Assembly: GCF_963973895.1 (NCBI RefSeq)
Contig: NZ_CAXBBF010000001.1
Reading direction: 5' to 3' (one strand)
DNA: 64,000 nucleotides
DNA from: Porticoccus sp950063125
Lineage (GTDB): Bacteria > Pseudomonadota > Gammaproteobacteria > Pseudomonadales > Porticoccaceae
The notes under the pieces were generated by a model. It saw nothing but the letters and a program-made list of their open reading frames with translations. It made no database searches and had not been told where the DNA came from. Made by a program: the position numbers and the translations under genes. This document shows positions 9,577-18,395 of this stretch, one piece after another; the first letter of the stretch is position 1, and the number at the start of each line of letters is the position of its first letter.

Positions 9577-10032
9577 TCAGCTACTGAATGACTTGATATC
9601 GCCCGGCTTGCGCAGCATCTTGTCAACTTCTGCCGCGTGCATTTCTTCTTCTGCTATTTTTTGCCGGGCATACTCTTCTAGCATGACGGAATTGTCTTTG
9701 ACGAGCGCCAGTAGTTCGTAATAGAGGGCTTTCGCCAGGGCTTCCTGCTCCATTGATTCCCGAAGAATGTCGCCGATATCATGCCGATGGGTTTCAAGTA
9801 GCGGCCCGATGGCCAGTGACGGGTGGCCACCCAGAGCAGTGATCATTTCTCCTGCTGCCTGAGCGTGGACAAGACTGTTGTCGGCTTCCTCCCTCAGCCA
9901 GCTCACGATGGGAATGCGGTTGTAGCCATAAACCATCAGCGCGTAGTGGTTGTAACGAACCACACCTGCGAGCTCAAATTCCATAATCTTATTGAGTAAT
10001 TCAATAATCTGATCCTGATTTTTCATTTGCAA
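9577..10032 (-). CDS. Bacterioferritin-like di-iron protein
   Basis: A 151-residue all-helical protein of the ferritin-like superfamily. Candidate di-iron ligands sit at the expected helix positions: EFELAGVVRYNHYAL (helix A), EEADNSLVHAQ (helix B), EQEALAKALYYELL (helix C) and EEEMHAAEVDKML (helix D). Length and motifs resemble bacterioferritin or its relatives; the heme-binding Met of classical Bfr is not evident, so a heme-free ferritin or a di-iron oxidase relative is possible. A GAGGA lies upstream of ATG 10032. The likely role is iron storage or detoxification next to the oxidative-repair gene msrA, which is inference from context. Confidence 0.8.
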   Translation of the reverse strand: MQMKNQDQIIELLNKIMEFELAGVVRYNHYALMVYGYNRIPIVSWLREEADNSLVHAQAAGEMITALGGHPSLAIGPLLETHRHDIGDILRESMEQEALAKALYYELLALVKDNSVMLEEYARQKIAEEEMHAAEVDKMLRKPGDIKSFSS

Positions 10033-10133
10033 TCCTCGTTTTCATGAACTTCGATAATCACAATTTTCATAAAGCATAGGTGATGGGCCGCTATGCAGCC
10101 AGTTTTCCTCCTACCTGCCAGAGGCTTTCACGA

Positions 10134-10862
10134 CTAGAAAAAGGCATCCAGTAGCATCACCACCCCACAGATCGGCATGAGAGTGAGCGTATAGACCCGA
10201 AAACGATGCTCATCTACATTTTTCAGGTGGTGCCGGGCACACCATACACCCAAGGCACCACCCAAACCAATTACCAGGCCATAACCGGCAATTTCCAGGG
10301 TCATGGCGCCGAATCCGGTGTAGGCCAGCAGTTTGGTGAGTTGCAGGATCAGCGAGTTGATTGCTTTTGTGGCAATAAGCTGCTCTTTCTGCAGGCCGTA
10401 GTTCAGTAGAAAGGGATTTTGCACCGGCCCGGTTCCACCCACCAGTGCGGACAGGAAGGCAACGCCGAGTCCCAGCGGAAAGAACCACTGGCGCCGCATC
10501 TTAAAAGAGCGGCTGGATTTGCCAAAACGGTACTGAAATACCGTTGAGATCAGAAACAGCGCCAACGCCAGCTGTATCCAGAAAACCGGAATCTGGCTAA
10601 AGGTCCAGGCGCCGAGTATCGCTCCACACAGGCTACCGGGAATCATCCAGCGGCATACCTGCCAATCGACACTATGCCTGAACAGCCAGGCGCGGGAAGG
10701 GTTTGCAAGAAAGGCGCCCAGGCTGATTGCCGGTGCCACGGTTTGCGGGCCAAGCAGCAGTGCAACCAGTGGAATCATCAACATGGCTGCGCCGCCAGCA
10801 GCGATGGTGCTGATAAACCATGCTGCGAGCCCTGCAATAAACAGAATCGACGCAATGATCAT
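10134..10862 (-). CDS. TSUP (TauE/SafE) family membrane permease
   Basis: A 242-residue integral membrane protein with about seven or eight hydrophobic helices. The glycine-rich repeat regions (AAGGAAMLMIPLVALLLG near residue 20 and LSALVGGTGPVQNPFLL near 135) are the duplicated TSUP hallmarks. Members move sulfur-containing or other organic anions such as sulfite or sulfoacetate. The start codon overlaps the stop of the sulfurtransferase gene (ATGA), which strengthens a sulfur-related role: the two probably handle a sulfur compound together. The substrate cannot be told from sequence. Confidence 0.88.
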   Translation of the reverse strand: MIIASILFIAGLAAWFISTIAAGGAAMLMIPLVALLLGPQTVAPAISLGAFLANPSRAWLFRHSVDWQVCRWMIPGSLCGAILGAWTFSQIPVFWIQLALALFLISTVFQYRFGKSSRSFKMRRQWFFPLGLGVAFLSALVGGTGPVQNPFLLNYGLQKEQLIATKAINSLILQLTKLLAYTGFGAMTLEIAGYGLVIGLGGALGVWCARHHLKNVDEHRFRVYTLTLMPICGVVMLLDAFF

Positions 10863-11701
10863 GAATGGGGTGATGTCTCAATAATTGAATCGGGGTAACT
10901 ACACCAGTCGCTCCAGCTACCCGGATAGAGTTTTGCAGACTCGACCCCGATCATTGCCAGTGATAGCAAATCGACACAGGCGGTTACTCCCGAGCCACAA
11001 TAAACCACTGGCGGTGGCGACAATGTCAGTTTTTGCCAGACAAGACGCTGTTGTTCGATCGGCAGCATGTTGCCATCCACATCGACAAACTGCTGCCAGG
11101 GCACATTGATTGCGCCGGGTATATGGCCGGCGATCGGATCGATCGGTTCCTCTTCACCGCGATAGCGGGGTGCTTCCCTGGCGTCGATCAGTGCAGATGC
11201 GTTATCCCTACCGGATTGTTTGATATCAGGGTATGTCGCGGTCATGGCGGCATTTTCAATGGCGAGAAAATCACCCGGCACTGCATTTTTCGGGATGGTT
11301 GTATTCGCCGGTAATCCGGCGGCCAGCCATGCCTTGATGCCCCCGTCGAGAATGCGCACCTGCGGGTGTCCAAAATAGCGCAAAAGCCACCACAGGCGGG
11401 CGGCACCTGCCAGTCGGTTGTCATCATAGGCGATCACCAGCGAGTTCCTGGTTACACCGGATGCGCGCATGCGGTTCGTGAACGCCTCCGGATCGGGTAA
11501 CGGGTGTCGGCCACCGTGTAGCCCCCTGGGTCCGGATAAATCTTTTTCCATATCCAGGTGAACAGCGTCGGGAATGTGGCCCCGTTGATAGGCGCTCAGC
11601 CCCTCGCCGGGATCCGTCAGCGAAAACCGGCAATCAAAAATGACCACCTTGCCCGCAAGGTGCTGTTGAAGTTGTTCCACACCGATTAGACAACGTTTCA
11701 T
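10859..11701 (-). CDS. Thiosulfate/3-mercaptopyruvate sulfurtransferase (two rhodanese domains)
   Basis: A 280-residue tandem rhodanese. The inactive N-terminal domain contains GRHPLPDPEAF. The C-terminal catalytic domain carries C235 in the loop CGSGVTA, which is typical of 3-mercaptopyruvate sulfurtransferase (SseA: CGSGVTA) rather than thiosulfate sulfurtransferase (CRxGxR type). The enzyme moves sulfane sulfur to an acceptor. ATG 11701 has AGGA 8 bases upstream; ATG 11716 five codons earlier lacks a ribosome site. It overlaps the TSUP gene by 4 bases, so they form a two-gene operon. Confidence 0.93.
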   Translation of the reverse strand: MKRCLIGVEQLQQHLAGKVVIFDCRFSLTDPGEGLSAYQRGHIPDAVHLDMEKDLSGPRGLHGGRHPLPDPEAFTNRMRASGVTRNSLVIAYDDNRLAGAARLWWLLRYFGHPQVRILDGGIKAWLAAGLPANTTIPKNAVPGDFLAIENAAMTATYPDIKQSGRDNASALIDAREAPRYRGEEEPIDPIAGHIPGAINVPWQQFVDVDGNMLPIEQQRLVWQKLTLSPPPVVYCGSGVTACVDLLSLAMIGVESAKLYPGSWSDWCSYPDSIIETSPHS

Positions 11702-11835
11702 CCACTGGTCCTGCATAGGTGGTATTTCACATTATCATAGTGCCAAATATCCGATGGATTTACGGGTATTTATTTGCATCATCCACGGTCTGCCCCTAAC
11801 CTTGCCGAGCCCCTTTCAGGAACAACGGACCTGCC

Positions 11836-13095
11836 ATGCTGAGATTGATTTTCCCGATCTGCGCGTTGCTGGCCAGTATTGCACTATTGCTGGTTGGTAG
11901 CGGCCTGCTCAATACCTTACTGGCCCTGCGCGGCACGATTGAAGGCTATTCGGATAGTATGCTGGGTTTCATCATGTCCGGCTATTTTTTCGGTTTTTTT
12001 GTCGGCACTCACCTGGCATTGCCTTTGATCAATCGTATCGGTCATATTCGTACGTTTGCCTTTTGTGCGGCATTTACCGCCTGTTTTTCGCTACTGCATG
12101 TGCTGTTTCTTGATCCCTACATCTGGCTGCTGTTGAGGGTCATGACAGGTGCCAGCCTGGTCATTCTCTACACCGTGATTGAGAGCTGGTTGAACGGTCA
12201 GACATCCCCCGAGAACAGGGGCCGGGTCTTTGCCATTTATATGATGGTGACACTGATTGCCCTGGCACTGGCGCAACAATTTCTCCACCTGGCTGCGCCA
12301 ACCGCTTTCACCCTTTTTGCCGTGTCTGCGATTCTGATCTGCCTCAGTGTGACGGCAATTACCTGGACGCGGATGGCACAGCCAGTATTCTCTGATGCTC
12401 CGAAAATGAAGCTGAAAAGGTTGTGGGGGCTGGCACCGGTAGCCCTGATGGCCGCCGTGTTCTCTGGCCTTTCCATGGGAGCTTTCTGGGGCATGGGCGC
12501 GCTTTATGCCGGTCGTGTGGGCCTTGATAATAGTGGCATTGCCACCTTCATCAGTTGCGTGATTATCGGCGGCGCTATTTTTCAATACCCACTGGGTCGT
12601 TATTCCGATCGCCACGACCGTCGCAGGGTGCTGGCTTTTGCCAGCGCCCTGGCTGCCATTGCGGCGCTGCTGATGTCCTTTTTCTCCAATATGATGGGGC
12701 TGTTTCTGGCCGCTTCGGTCTTTTATGGCGGGATGGCATTTTTCATCTATCCGGTGGCGGTAGCCCACCTGGTGGACCATCTGGACCATAACGATATTTT
12801 GCCCGGTGGCAGCACCCTGTTGTTGATCCACGGGATTGGTGCTGCATTTGGGCCGGCATTAGCCGGTCAGCTTATGGACTCCCTCGGTCCCCACGCGCTG
12901 CCGGTATTTTTTGCGCTGATGCAGATGCTGTTGGCGCTATATACAGTCATCAAACTTCGCGAGGTGCAAGTGGAGGTACTGGAAAATGCCGGACAGTTTG
13001 TTGCCATGGTTCGCACAACGCCCTCGGCATTGGAAATGATGCCCGACGAGCCGATTGAGGCTGAACTCAATACAGAGACTGATCACTCGAGGTGA
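11836..13095 (+). CDS. MFS transporter
   Basis: A 419-residue major facilitator with 12 predicted helices. The inter-helix 2-3 region GYFFGFFVGTHLALPLINRIGHIRTF and the helix 8-9 loop PLGRYSDRHDRRRVLAF are MFS motif A variants. It resembles the YcaD/UMF2 branch of uncharacterised MFS carriers (helix 5 region ESWLNGQTSPENRGRVFAIYM). The charged cytoplasmic tail (about 385-419) ends in an acidic stretch. The substrate is unknown. It is transcribed away from the sulfurtransferase operon and followed 80 bases later by an EamA transporter. Confidence 0.9.
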   Translation: MLRLIFPICALLASIALLLVGSGLLNTLLALRGTIEGYSDSMLGFIMSGYFFGFFVGTHLALPLINRIGHIRTFAFCAAFTACFSLLHVLFLDPYIWLLLRVMTGASLVILYTVIESWLNGQTSPENRGRVFAIYMMVTLIALALAQQFLHLAAPTAFTLFAVSAILICLSVTAITWTRMAQPVFSDAPKMKLKRLWGLAPVALMAAVFSGLSMGAFWGMGALYAGRVGLDNSGIATFISCVIIGGAIFQYPLGRYSDRHDRRRVLAFASALAAIAALLMSFFSNMMGLFLAASVFYGGMAFFIYPVAVAHLVDHLDHNDILPGGSTLLLIHGIGAAFGPALAGQLMDSLGPHALPVFFALMQMLLALYTVIKLREVQVEVLENAGQFVAMVRTTPSALEMMPDEPIEAELNTETDHSR

Positions 13096-13175
13096 TCCAC
13101 GGTTGCTGTGCGATGACATAAACAGCCCGTCAGGCGGGTGGTCGATTACTCTGGAAAAGCAGATCAGGTGAGCTA

Positions 13176-14054
13176 ATGGTTGTTCTATGGATGATGGGCG
13201 CGTTGCTGTCACTGTCGCTGATGGCGGTGGGGGCACGGGAGTTATCCGGTAGTGTCGATACATTCCAGACCCTGTTTATCCGCAGTGTGATTGGTCTGGC
13301 GATCATTTCTGTCATTATTTACCGGGTTGGCGGCAAGAAACACTTCATCACACAGCGACCAAAGCTCCATATTGTGAGAAACCTGTTTCACTTTGGGGGC
13401 CAGTATGGCTGGTTTCTGGGTATTGGCCTGTTGCCACTGGCCCAGGTGTTTGCGCTGGAATTCACAGTACCCTTCTGGGTGGCCATCATTGCAGCGGTGT
13501 TCCTGGGCGAACAGCTGACACCGAGGCGCATGCTGGCAGTGGCATTGGGTATTGCCGGCGTGGTAGTTATTCTCAAGCCGGGTATTGAAATACTTGAGCT
13601 GGCCTCGTTGGTCGTGCTGGCCTCGGCGCTAAGTTTTTCATGTGCGTATGTGGCCACCAAATCATTGTCCCGCAGTGAACATCCACTGACGGTTCTGTTC
13701 TATATGTGCCTGGTTCAGATGCCAGTCAGCCTTGCGCTGGCTTTGCCCAACTGGAGCCTGCCGCGTGATCCAGAGCAATGGTGGTGGCTTTTTATTGTCG
13801 GGGTGACGGCGCTGACGGCCCACTTCTGTATAACCACAGCCATGAAAACATCGGATGCGGGTATCGTCGTGACGCTGGATTTTCTGCGCTTGCCGTTAAT
13901 CGGATTAGTGGGCATTCTGTTTTATCGCGAGGCTTTTGATATGGTCCTTTTGTTGGGGGCGGGCTTGATGCTTGCGGGCAATCTGATCAATATTTACCGG
14001 CCCAGAAAGCAGCGGGCGCTGTTGGTTGATACCGTGGCTGCCGATAAAGAATAA
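13176..14054 (+). CDS. EamA (DMT) family transporter
   Basis: A 292-residue integral membrane protein with ten predicted helices in two EamA repeats. Repeat 1 ends with LAVALGIAGVVVILKPG and repeat 2 with LGAGLMLAGNLINIYRP, the usual drug/metabolite transporter endings. ATG 13176 follows a GGTGAG ribosome site. Such proteins export amino acids, nucleosides or similar small molecules; the specificity cannot be read from sequence. No regulator is adjacent. Confidence 0.9.
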   Translation: MVVLWMMGALLSLSLMAVGARELSGSVDTFQTLFIRSVIGLAIISVIIYRVGGKKHFITQRPKLHIVRNLFHFGGQYGWFLGIGLLPLAQVFALEFTVPFWVAIIAAVFLGEQLTPRRMLAVALGIAGVVVILKPGIEILELASLVVLASALSFSCAYVATKSLSRSEHPLTVLFYMCLVQMPVSLALALPNWSLPRDPEQWWWLFIVGVTALTAHFCITTAMKTSDAGIVVTLDFLRLPLIGLVGILFYREAFDMVLLLGAGLMLAGNLINIYRPRKQRALLVDTVAADKE

Positions 14055-14093
14055 TGATGCTTCAACGGCGATTGATAACCAGTGAGATAGCGT

Positions 14094-14822
14094 ATGACTA
14101 AAATGATGGATGGTACCCGCCTCAGTGCATTGATTCTGGGTGTGGCAATGATCGCAGGGTTGGCCTCACTGGGTTACCTGTTGGGCAATGCGCTTATTCA
14201 GTTCAAGGAATACGAACGAAGCGTCAATGTTAAGGGGCTTTCCGAGCGGGAATATCCTGCAGATGTGGTTATCTGGCCGATAGTGTTTGCTGAAGCGAGC
14301 AATGATCTGGAGCAGCTTTACAACTCAATTGAGGACAGTACCGGCAAAATCCGCCAGTTCCTGCTGGATAGCGGGTTGGAGGCCAGCGAGGTCAGTGTCT
14401 CTTTGCCGGCAATTACCGATAAGTCAGCACGGGAATACGACAGTGGTACCCGCGCTGAATTCCGGTTCACTGCTAACCAGACGGTGACTATTTATTCTTC
14501 CCGGGTGGATCAGGTCAGGTCTCTGATGGCCTCCCTTTCTGAGTTGGGAAAGCAGGGTATCGTATTTACCGGGGGGAACTATCAGAGCCGCCCCGAATTT
14601 CTTTTTACCCGGTTAAACGAGGTGAAACCGGAGATGATCGAGGAGGCCACCCGTGAGGCACGTCAGGTGGCGGAAAAATTTGCAGAAGATTCACAGAGCG
14701 AGCTGGGTAAGATCAAGCGCGCCTCACAGGGACAGTTCAGCATCACACCAAGGGATACCAACAATCCCCACATCATGAAAGTCCGGGTGGTGTCGACAAT
14801 CGAGTATTACTTGTCGGACTGA
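14094..14822 (+). CDS. SIMPL domain (DUF541) envelope protein
   Basis: A 242-residue protein anchored by one N-terminal membrane helix (about 10-30), with the rest periplasmic. The SIMPL/DUF541 domain begins at VNVKGLSEREYPADVV and includes EATREARQVAEKFAEDSQSELGKIKRASQGQFSI. The domain is found in many envelope proteins, including BP26/OMP28, and forms oligomeric rings in the latter; its function here is unknown. It is convergent with the peptide ABC transporter ATPase gene, with 43 bases between the stops. Confidence 0.88.
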   Translation: MTKMMDGTRLSALILGVAMIAGLASLGYLLGNALIQFKEYERSVNVKGLSEREYPADVVIWPIVFAEASNDLEQLYNSIEDSTGKIRQFLLDSGLEASEVSVSLPAITDKSAREYDSGTRAEFRFTANQTVTIYSSRVDQVRSLMASLSELGKQGIVFTGGNYQSRPEFLFTRLNEVKPEMIEEATREARQVAEKFAEDSQSELGKIKRASQGQFSITPRDTNNPHIMKVRVVSTIEYYLSD

Positions 14823-14865
14823 TTTTCGGCGCTGTGTTGTGCTGGAGAGTGCACTGGCGCGCTGT

Positions 14866-16509
14866 TTAAACCAGTTTCGTAGGGGGCCTTGTCGATAGTG
14901 TAGGGTTTGTCGAAAGTGCAGGTATTGCCGATAGCAGTTTGCGGCTGTAGTCGTGCCCGGGATTGGCAAACAGGGTCTCGGTCTCGGCAATTTCCACCAG
15001 TTCGCCGTGATGCATCACGGCGATGCGATCGGCGATATAGCGCACCACAGACAGGTCGTGGGAAATAAACAGCATGGTCAGGTTGTGTTTCTCCACCAGT
15101 GCCAGGATCAAGACCAGTATTTGCGCCTGAATCGTCACGTCGAGTGCCGAAACCGGTTCATCAGCGATAATCAATTCCGGTTTGGTGGCGATGGCCCGGC
15201 CAATCGCGATGCGCTGCCGCTGGCCCCCTGAAAACTCGTGGGGGTATTTGCGAATTGCCGCTCTGGCCAGTCCCACATCGTCCATCAGTGCCAATACCTG
15301 TGCCGTTACCGTTTTTCGGGTTGCCAGGCCGTGGTAGAGCAGCGGTTCTGCGAGGCAGTCAAAGACGGTCATGCGAGGGTTGAGGGATGCGTAGGGGTCC
15401 TGAAAAATCATCTGCATCCGGCGGCGCAGTGGCGTCATTCGTTTCTGCCGAAGGCCCACCAGATCCGTGCCATCAAATATCACAGTGCCACTGGTCACCG
15501 GTACCAGCTGCAATATGGATCTGCCCAGTGTCGATTTGCCGGAACCGGACTCACCCACCAGCCCGAGAATCTCGCCGCGCTGAATAGTCAGGGATACCTC
15601 GTTTACAGCTTTTTTGTCCGCTTTCTGTCGGCTGAGCCAGCCTCCGCTGTTATCCGCGAAACAGGTGGTCAAGCGGTCAATCAGCAGCAATGGTTGATCA
15701 CTGGGCTGAGACGGATGGGGTTTGCTGCCCGATGGAATCGATGCCAGTAATGTCCTGGTATAGCCTGAACGGGGCTTCTGGAAAATATCGTCGACCGGCC
15801 CTGTCTCAACGATTCTGCCTTCCTTCATCACGGCCACCCGGTCCGCCAGGCTGGCCACAACAGCCAGGTCGTGGCTGATAAAAATGACGGCGATATTGCG
15901 CCGCTTTTGCAGTGCCTTGATCAGGGAGAGGATCTGGGCCTGTATGGTCACATCGAGTGCTGTGGTCGGTTCATCACAGATCAACAGTTTCGGTTCGGCA
16001 ATCATCGCCATTGCGATCATTACCCGTTGGCGCATCCCTCCCGAGAATTCGTGCGGGTAGTTGTGAATGCGCGTTTCCGGGTCGGCAATACCCACTTCAT
16101 CGAGCATCGTTACAGCGCGTTTCAGGGCCTGCTGACGGTTCAGGTTTCGATGGTATAAGAGTGGCTCAATCAGCTGTTCGCCCACAGTCAGGTAGGGGTT
16201 TAGCGATGTCATGGGATCCTGAAAAATGATTCCGATTTCGTTGCCTCTGATCCGGCGCAGAGTGTCCGGTTGCATGCTCAGCAGGTCACGGCCTTCAAAC
16301 AGTGCAATCCCCGACTCAATTTTTCCCGGTGGTTGGGGTATCAAGTTCAGCAGGCTGTAACAGGTCACTGATTTGCCTGAGCCGGATTCACCGACAATGG
16401 CCAGTATTTCGCCGTGATCCACGGAAAAACTGACACCGTCCACCGCCTTCATCACCCCCGCACGGGTGTGGAAATGGACGTTCAGGTTATCAACATTTAA
16501 AAGCATCAT
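14866..16509 (-). CDS. Fused dual-ATPase subunit of peptide ABC transporter (OppDF/YejF type)
   Basis: A 547-residue protein with two complete ABC cassettes. Cassette 1 has the Walker A GESGSGKSVTCYSLL (near residue 40), the signature SGGMRQRVMIAMAMI and the Walker B LLICDEPTTALD. Cassette 2 has GESGSGKSTLGRSIL (near 318), SGGQRQRIAIGRAI and LIIADEPVSALD. The fused OppD-OppF layout is that of YejF and related oligopeptide or microcin C systems. It is the last gene of a four-gene minus-strand operon (binding protein, two permeases, ATPase), 66 bases after the second permease, and energises import across the inner membrane. Confidence 0.95.
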   Translation of the reverse strand: MMLLNVDNLNVHFHTRAGVMKAVDGVSFSVDHGEILAIVGESGSGKSVTCYSLLNLIPQPPGKIESGIALFEGRDLLSMQPDTLRRIRGNEIGIIFQDPMTSLNPYLTVGEQLIEPLLYHRNLNRQQALKRAVTMLDEVGIADPETRIHNYPHEFSGGMRQRVMIAMAMIAEPKLLICDEPTTALDVTIQAQILSLIKALQKRRNIAVIFISHDLAVVASLADRVAVMKEGRIVETGPVDDIFQKPRSGYTRTLLASIPSGSKPHPSQPSDQPLLLIDRLTTCFADNSGGWLSRQKADKKAVNEVSLTIQRGEILGLVGESGSGKSTLGRSILQLVPVTSGTVIFDGTDLVGLRQKRMTPLRRRMQMIFQDPYASLNPRMTVFDCLAEPLLYHGLATRKTVTAQVLALMDDVGLARAAIRKYPHEFSGGQRQRIAIGRAIATKPELIIADEPVSALDVTIQAQILVLILALVEKHNLTMLFISHDLSVVRYIADRIAVMHHGELVEIAETETLFANPGHDYSRKLLSAIPALSTNPTLSTRPPTKLV

Positions 16510-16575
16510 ATTATTTTATAAATCATAAAGTTACAGGTTTATTGTGATAAATTAGTTTAAATGTTTCCTGCTCAA

Positions 16576-17460
16576 CTAATCCTTTGATGCTTTGGGGTCC
16601 AGGGCATCCCGCAGGCCATCACCGAGGAAGTTGAGTGCGAACAGGGTGATGGATAATGCCAGCCCCGGGAATATCAACAGCCAGGGGTATTCCTCCATGC
16701 TCTCGACGCCGTGGGAAATCAGTAATCCCCAGGAACTCTGGGGCGGTTGGATGCCCAGTCCGAGAAAACTGAGGAAGGCCTCCAGCAGCATCACATTGGG
16801 AATGGTCAGGGTGGTGTAGACAATGACCGGGCCCAGTGTATTCGGGATCAGGTGCCGACGAATGATGATCCAGCGGGACAGGCCCATTGAAAAGGCGGCT
16901 TCAATAAATTCCTGATGGCGAAGATTCTGTACCTGCCCCCGGACTATGCGCGCCATGGTGAGCCATTCCACTGCACCAATCGCCAGGAACAGCAACAGAA
17001 TATTGCGGCCGAATACCACCATAAGCAGCACGATGAAAATCATAAAGGGCAGGGCATAGAGAATATCTACCAACCGCATCATCACAGCATCGACGCGGCC
17101 TCCGGCATAGCCGGCCACGGTACCCCAGAGCACGCCGATGACCAGCGCCACGCCAGTGGCAACAAAGCCCACCAGCAGAGAGACGCGACTGCCGTACATG
17201 ATGCGGGTCAGCATATCCCGGCCAAAGATATCCGTGCCCAGCCAGTGTGCTGCCGACGGCGGTGAGGCCCCCAGTTGCAGGTTCTGCTGCTCGTAACCGT
17301 AGGGGGCTATCCAGGGTGTCAGCAGTGCGATGACACAGAAGAACACCATGACAGCGAGGCCAAACAGGGCCAGGTGATTTTTGCGCAACCGCACCCAGCC
17401 ATCGCGCCAGAGCGACGTCCCTTTTTCTGGAGCTGAAGCTGCTGATATGGGATTTACCAT
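16576..17460 (-). CDS. Peptide ABC transporter permease (OppC type)
   Basis: A 294-residue inner-membrane permease with about six helices. The N-terminal OppC_N region is LRKNHLALFGLAVMVFF. The periplasmic motif LGTDIFGRDMLTRIMYGSR and the EAA loop FIEAAFSMGLSRWIIIRRHLIPN are those of OppC/DppC. I prefer ATG 17460, which overlaps the upstream permease stop as TGATG, exactly as the binding-protein/permease junction does; the longer start at 17505 would overlap by 46 bases. It pairs with the OppB-type permease next to it. Confidence 0.92.
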   Translation of the reverse strand: MVNPISAASAPEKGTSLWRDGWVRLRKNHLALFGLAVMVFFCVIALLTPWIAPYGYEQQNLQLGASPPSAAHWLGTDIFGRDMLTRIMYGSRVSLLVGFVATGVALVIGVLWGTVAGYAGGRVDAVMMRLVDILYALPFMIFIVLLMVVFGRNILLLFLAIGAVEWLTMARIVRGQVQNLRHQEFIEAAFSMGLSRWIIIRRHLIPNTLGPVIVYTTLTIPNVMLLEAFLSFLGLGIQPPQSSWGLLISHGVESMEEYPWLLIFPGLALSITLFALNFLGDGLRDALDPKASKD

Positions 17461-18395
17461 CAGCGGGACCTGCTCAGTTGGTGGCGCAATTTTGGATTGA
17501 TCCACACGGCAACAATATCGGATAACAGATTAAACAGGACGATCAGCGTCGCGAAAAAAACCGTTGTACCGAGAATCATGGTGTAGTCGCGGTTGAACGC
17601 TGCCTGCACATAAAATCGACCCAGACCGGGTATCTGGAAGATGGTCTCCACCACAAAGGAACCGCTCAGCAGTCCCGCAAATGCCGGGCCGAGAAAGGCC
17701 ACCACGGGTATCAGTCCGCCGCGCAGGGCGTGTTTCAGCACTACCACCCGTTCCGGCAGACCTTTGGCCCGGGCGGTGCGAATGTAATCCTGGGTCATTA
17801 CCTCCAGCATGCCGCCGCGACTCAGTCTGGCGATATAGGCGGCGTAACCGGTACCGAGGGTAATCGCCGGCAATATCTTGTCACCGGCGAGCTCGCCCCA
17901 GCCGGATACCGGCAGCCATTCCAGCCAGATCCCAAAGACCAGCACCAGCAAAGGCCCCATCAGAAAAGAGGGCATACAGATACCCAGCATGGCCGCCGAC
18001 ATGGGCAGGTAATCCTGGGGGGTGTTGGGTCGCAGTGCCGCTATCACGCCGGCACAGACACCGATCAGGATAGCCACCAGCATGGCATAAAATGCCAGTT
18101 CAGCAGTGATGGGTAGTCCCCCGGCAATCAGCTCGTTGACAGTTCGCCCCGGGTAGCGGAAGGAGGGCCCAAATTCCCCATGGGCGAGATCCCCCAGGTA
18201 GCTCAGGTATTGTTGCCAGATTGGCTGGTCGAGTCGGTACTGGGCCTCCAGCGCCCTGACCACTTCCGGCGGCACTGCCTTTTCCGCGCTGAACGGGCCG
18301 CCCGGCGCGCATCTCACCAACAGAAAAGTGGCAGTGATAACCACCAGTAATACCGGAATGGCCTGTAATAACCGACTCAGAATAAAGCGCAACAT
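17460..18395 (-). CDS. Peptide ABC transporter permease (OppB type)
   Basis: A 311-residue permease with six helices. It starts MLRFILSRLLQAIPVLLVV, the standard OppB/DppB opening. The EAA loop YIRTARAKGLPERVVVLKHAL is the ATPase docking motif, and LLSGSFVVETIFQIPGLG is the conserved late segment. The ATG overlaps the binding-protein stop (TGATG), and the stop overlaps the next permease start in the same way, so the three genes are translationally coupled. Confidence 0.95.
   Translation of the reverse strand: MLRFILSRLLQAIPVLLVVITATFLLVRCAPGGPFSAEKAVPPEVVRALEAQYRLDQPIWQQYLSYLGDLAHGEFGPSFRYPGRTVNELIAGGLPITAELAFYAMLVAILIGVCAGVIAALRPNTPQDYLPMSAAMLGICMPSFLMGPLLVLVFGIWLEWLPVSGWGELAGDKILPAITLGTGYAAYIARLSRGGMLEVMTQDYIRTARAKGLPERVVVLKHALRGGLIPVVAFLGPAFAGLLSGSFVVETIFQIPGLGRFYVQAAFNRDYTMILGTTVFFATLIVLFNLLSDIVAVWINPKLRHQLSRSR

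Noticed and set aside
12091..12831. 246-codon minus-strand frame within the MFS gene
   Set aside because: Composition rich in His, Gln and Gly with no hydrophobic pattern; the MFS gene on the other strand is clear.
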